Origin: Oceanicola sp. D3 | Lineage (GTDB): Bacteria > Pseudomonadota > Alphaproteobacteria > Rhodobacterales > Rhodobacteraceae | Assembly (NCBI RefSeq): GCF_006351965.1 | Contig: NZ_CP040932.1 | Location: 2,046,001-2,110,000 of the forward strand | Length of the DNA: 64,000 nt | Direction: 5' to 3' | Shown: one piece after another, positions 62,816-64,000 of the stretch | Layout of the letters: every line of letters starts with the position of its first letter | How positions within the stretch are numbered: position 1 is the stretch's first letter | Translations under genes and position numbers: made by a program | Notes under the pieces: model-generated | Databases searched by the model: none | What the model saw: the letters and a program-made list of their open reading frames with translations, nothing else | What the model was told of the DNA's origin: nothing

Positions 62816-63948
62816 GCCCCGCGCCAGATCCAGCCGCCGCCGAGCACGCGTGTGCCCTCCGGCGCATAGAAGACGCAAGCCTGCCCGGGTGACACCCCTT
62901 CTTCCGCCGCCAAAAGCTCCACCTCCGCCGTGCCGTCCGCCAGCGGGCGCAGCAGGGCTTCTGCCGGGGGGCGGGTGGAGCGGATGCGGGTGCGGATCTC
63001 GATCTCCTGACCAGGCTCCAGCGGCGTATCCCCCAGCCAGTTGATCTCGCGCACCGGCACCGTCCGTTTGGCCAGCGCCTCCTTGGGGCCGACAATCACC
63101 TGCCGCGTTTCCGGGTCCAGCTTCACGACATAGAGCGGGGTGGAGAGCCCGCCGATGCCAAGGCCCCGGCGCTGGCCGATGGTGTAGTGGATCACCCCGT
63201 TGTGCTGCGCCAGCACTCGGCCCTCCATATTCACGATCTCACCCGGCTCACCCGCGCCCGGGCGCAGCTTTTCGATCACGCTGGCGTAGTTGCCGTTCGG
63301 CACAAAGCAGATGTCTTGGCTGTCGGGCTTGTCGGCCACCGCGAGCCCGTGCTTTTGCGCCAGGTCCCGGGTTTCAGCCTTGCTGGTCAGATGGCCCAGC
63401 GGAAACCGCAGGAAGGAGAGCTGCTCAGGCGTGGTGGAAAACAGAAAGTAGCTCTGATCCCGGTTCGGATCGCCCGCCATGTGCAGCTCAGGGCCGGTCG
63501 CGCCCATCTTGCGCTGAATGTAATGCCCGGTGGCCATACAGTCGGCGTCCAAGTCCTTCGCGGTTTCCAGCAGGTCTTTGAACTTCACCCGCTCGTTGCA
63601 GCGGATGCAGGGCACAGGGGTGGCCCCGGCGAGGTAGCTTTCGGCAAATTCCTCGATCACCGCGTCCTTGAAGATATTCTCATAATCCAGCACGTAATGC
63701 GGAAAGCCCATCTCCTCGGCCACGCGGCGCGCATCGTGAATGTCGACGCCCGCGCAGCAGGCACCCTTCTTGGCCAGCGCGGCCCCGTGGTCATAAAGCT
63801 GGAGCGTGACCCCAACCACATCATAGCCCTGAGACGCCAATTCGGCGGCGACAACAGAGCTGTCGACCCCGCCTGACATGGCAACGACCACCCGCGTTTC
63901 GGCGGGCGGTTTGGCAAATCCGAGGGAGTTGAGCGCATCAAGCGGCAT
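62812..63948 (-). CDS. mnmA: tRNA-specific 2-thiouridylase MnmA
   Basis: 378 residues. PP-loop [13 protein letters not shown] for ATP, catalytic Cys in [10 protein letters not shown], the second Cys in [11 protein letters not shown], and the C-terminal beta domains ([14 protein letters not shown]). Thiolates U34 of Lys, Glu and Gln tRNAs. ATG 63948 follows AGGG. Full length, with the upstream region running off the window. Confidence 0.97.
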   Translation of the reverse strand: MPLDALNSLGFAKPPAETRVVVAMSGGVDSSVVAAELASQGYDVVGVTLQLYDHGAALAKKGACCAGVDIHDARRVAEEMGFPHYVLDYENIFKDAVIEEFAESYLAGATPVPCIRCNERVKFKDLLETAKDLDADCMATGHYIQRKMGATGPELHMAGDPNRDQSYFLFSTTPEQLSFLRFPLGHLTSKAETRDLAQKHGLAVADKPDSQDICFVPNGNYASVIEKLRPGAGEPGEIVNMEGRVLAQHNGVIHYTIGQRRGLGIGGLSTPLYVVKLDPETRQVIVGPKEALAKRTVPVREINWLGDTPLEPGQEIEIRTRIRSTRPPAEALLRPLADGTAEVELLAAEEGVSPGQACVFYAPEGTRVLGGGWIWRGA

Positions 63949-64000
63949 GGGGTGGCCCTGAGTCGGAGGAAGAAGGAGGGAATATAGGAAAATCCTAAGC

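Overview
The window is GC-rich chromosomal DNA from an alphaproteobacterium, most likely a member of the Rhodobacterales (Roseobacter group). Evidence for this is the CtrA-pathway phosphotransferase ChpT next to a DUF3553 gene, the ornithine-lipid pair olsB-olsA, ctaA of the alphaproteobacterial type, LpxI in place of LpxH, the order uppS-cdsA-dxr-rseP-bamA-skp-fabZ-lpxA-lpxI-lpxB, and mnmA next to a membrane-anchored LuxR-type regulator. No rRNA, tRNA, CRISPR array or insertion sequence was found.

Layout. 0-9.8 kb: HerA/DUF853 ATPase, a repeat-rich gap resembling a miniature element, dienelactone hydrolase, CorC-like transporter, GNAT, a polyamine-type binding protein, DinB, DUF481 beta-barrel, a small HTH protein and a Gfo/Idh/MocA oxidoreductase. 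9.8-21 kb: proA, chpT, DUF3553, olsBA, ThiE-like, TfoX-like, trmJ, ctaA, M32 carboxypeptidase, enoyl-CoA hydratase, thioesterase, rplM-rpsI. 21-31 kb: a polyamine-type ABC importer without a local binding protein, xerD, a solenoid lipoprotein-like gene, aroK-aroB, a candidate toxin, ssb and a lytic transglycosylase. 32-40 kb: a complete leftward peptide ABC importer (binding protein, two permeases, glycine-zipper micropeptide, fused double ATPase) with an AraC-type regulator, then miaA. 41-60 kb: the essential block pyrH-frr-uppS-cdsA-dxr-rseP-bamA-skp-fabZ-lpxA-lpxI-lpxB. 60-64 kb: small unknown proteins, a LuxR-type regulator and mnmA.

The most notable part is 41.8-48.9 kb. The normally compact pyrH-frr-uppS block is interrupted twice, once on each side of frr, by cassettes with the order small unknown protein, Tox-REase-5 nuclease toxin, Imm52 immunity protein. 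Both small upstream genes and the first toxin each carry one in-frame TAG, at non-equivalent positions, while their reading frames otherwise stay open with homology on both sides of the stop. The second cassette has two tandem immunity genes with nearly identical C-terminal halves and divergent N-terminal halves, separated by a relic of a toxin tail. A further candidate toxin after aroB has an MSGC Cys-His arrangement like the CNF1/BLF1 glutamine deamidases and shares an N-terminal signature with the two nucleases.

Other unexplained items are a 35-bp sequence present twice, 20 kb apart, once in the leader of the peptide-transporter ATPase gene; an inverted-repeat element at 1.85-2.11 kb; a possible leftward small RNA near the left edge; and a perfect TTAA-N7-TTAA CtrA-type box before olsBA. 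All functional statements are from reading the sequence and from family knowledge; no searches were run.
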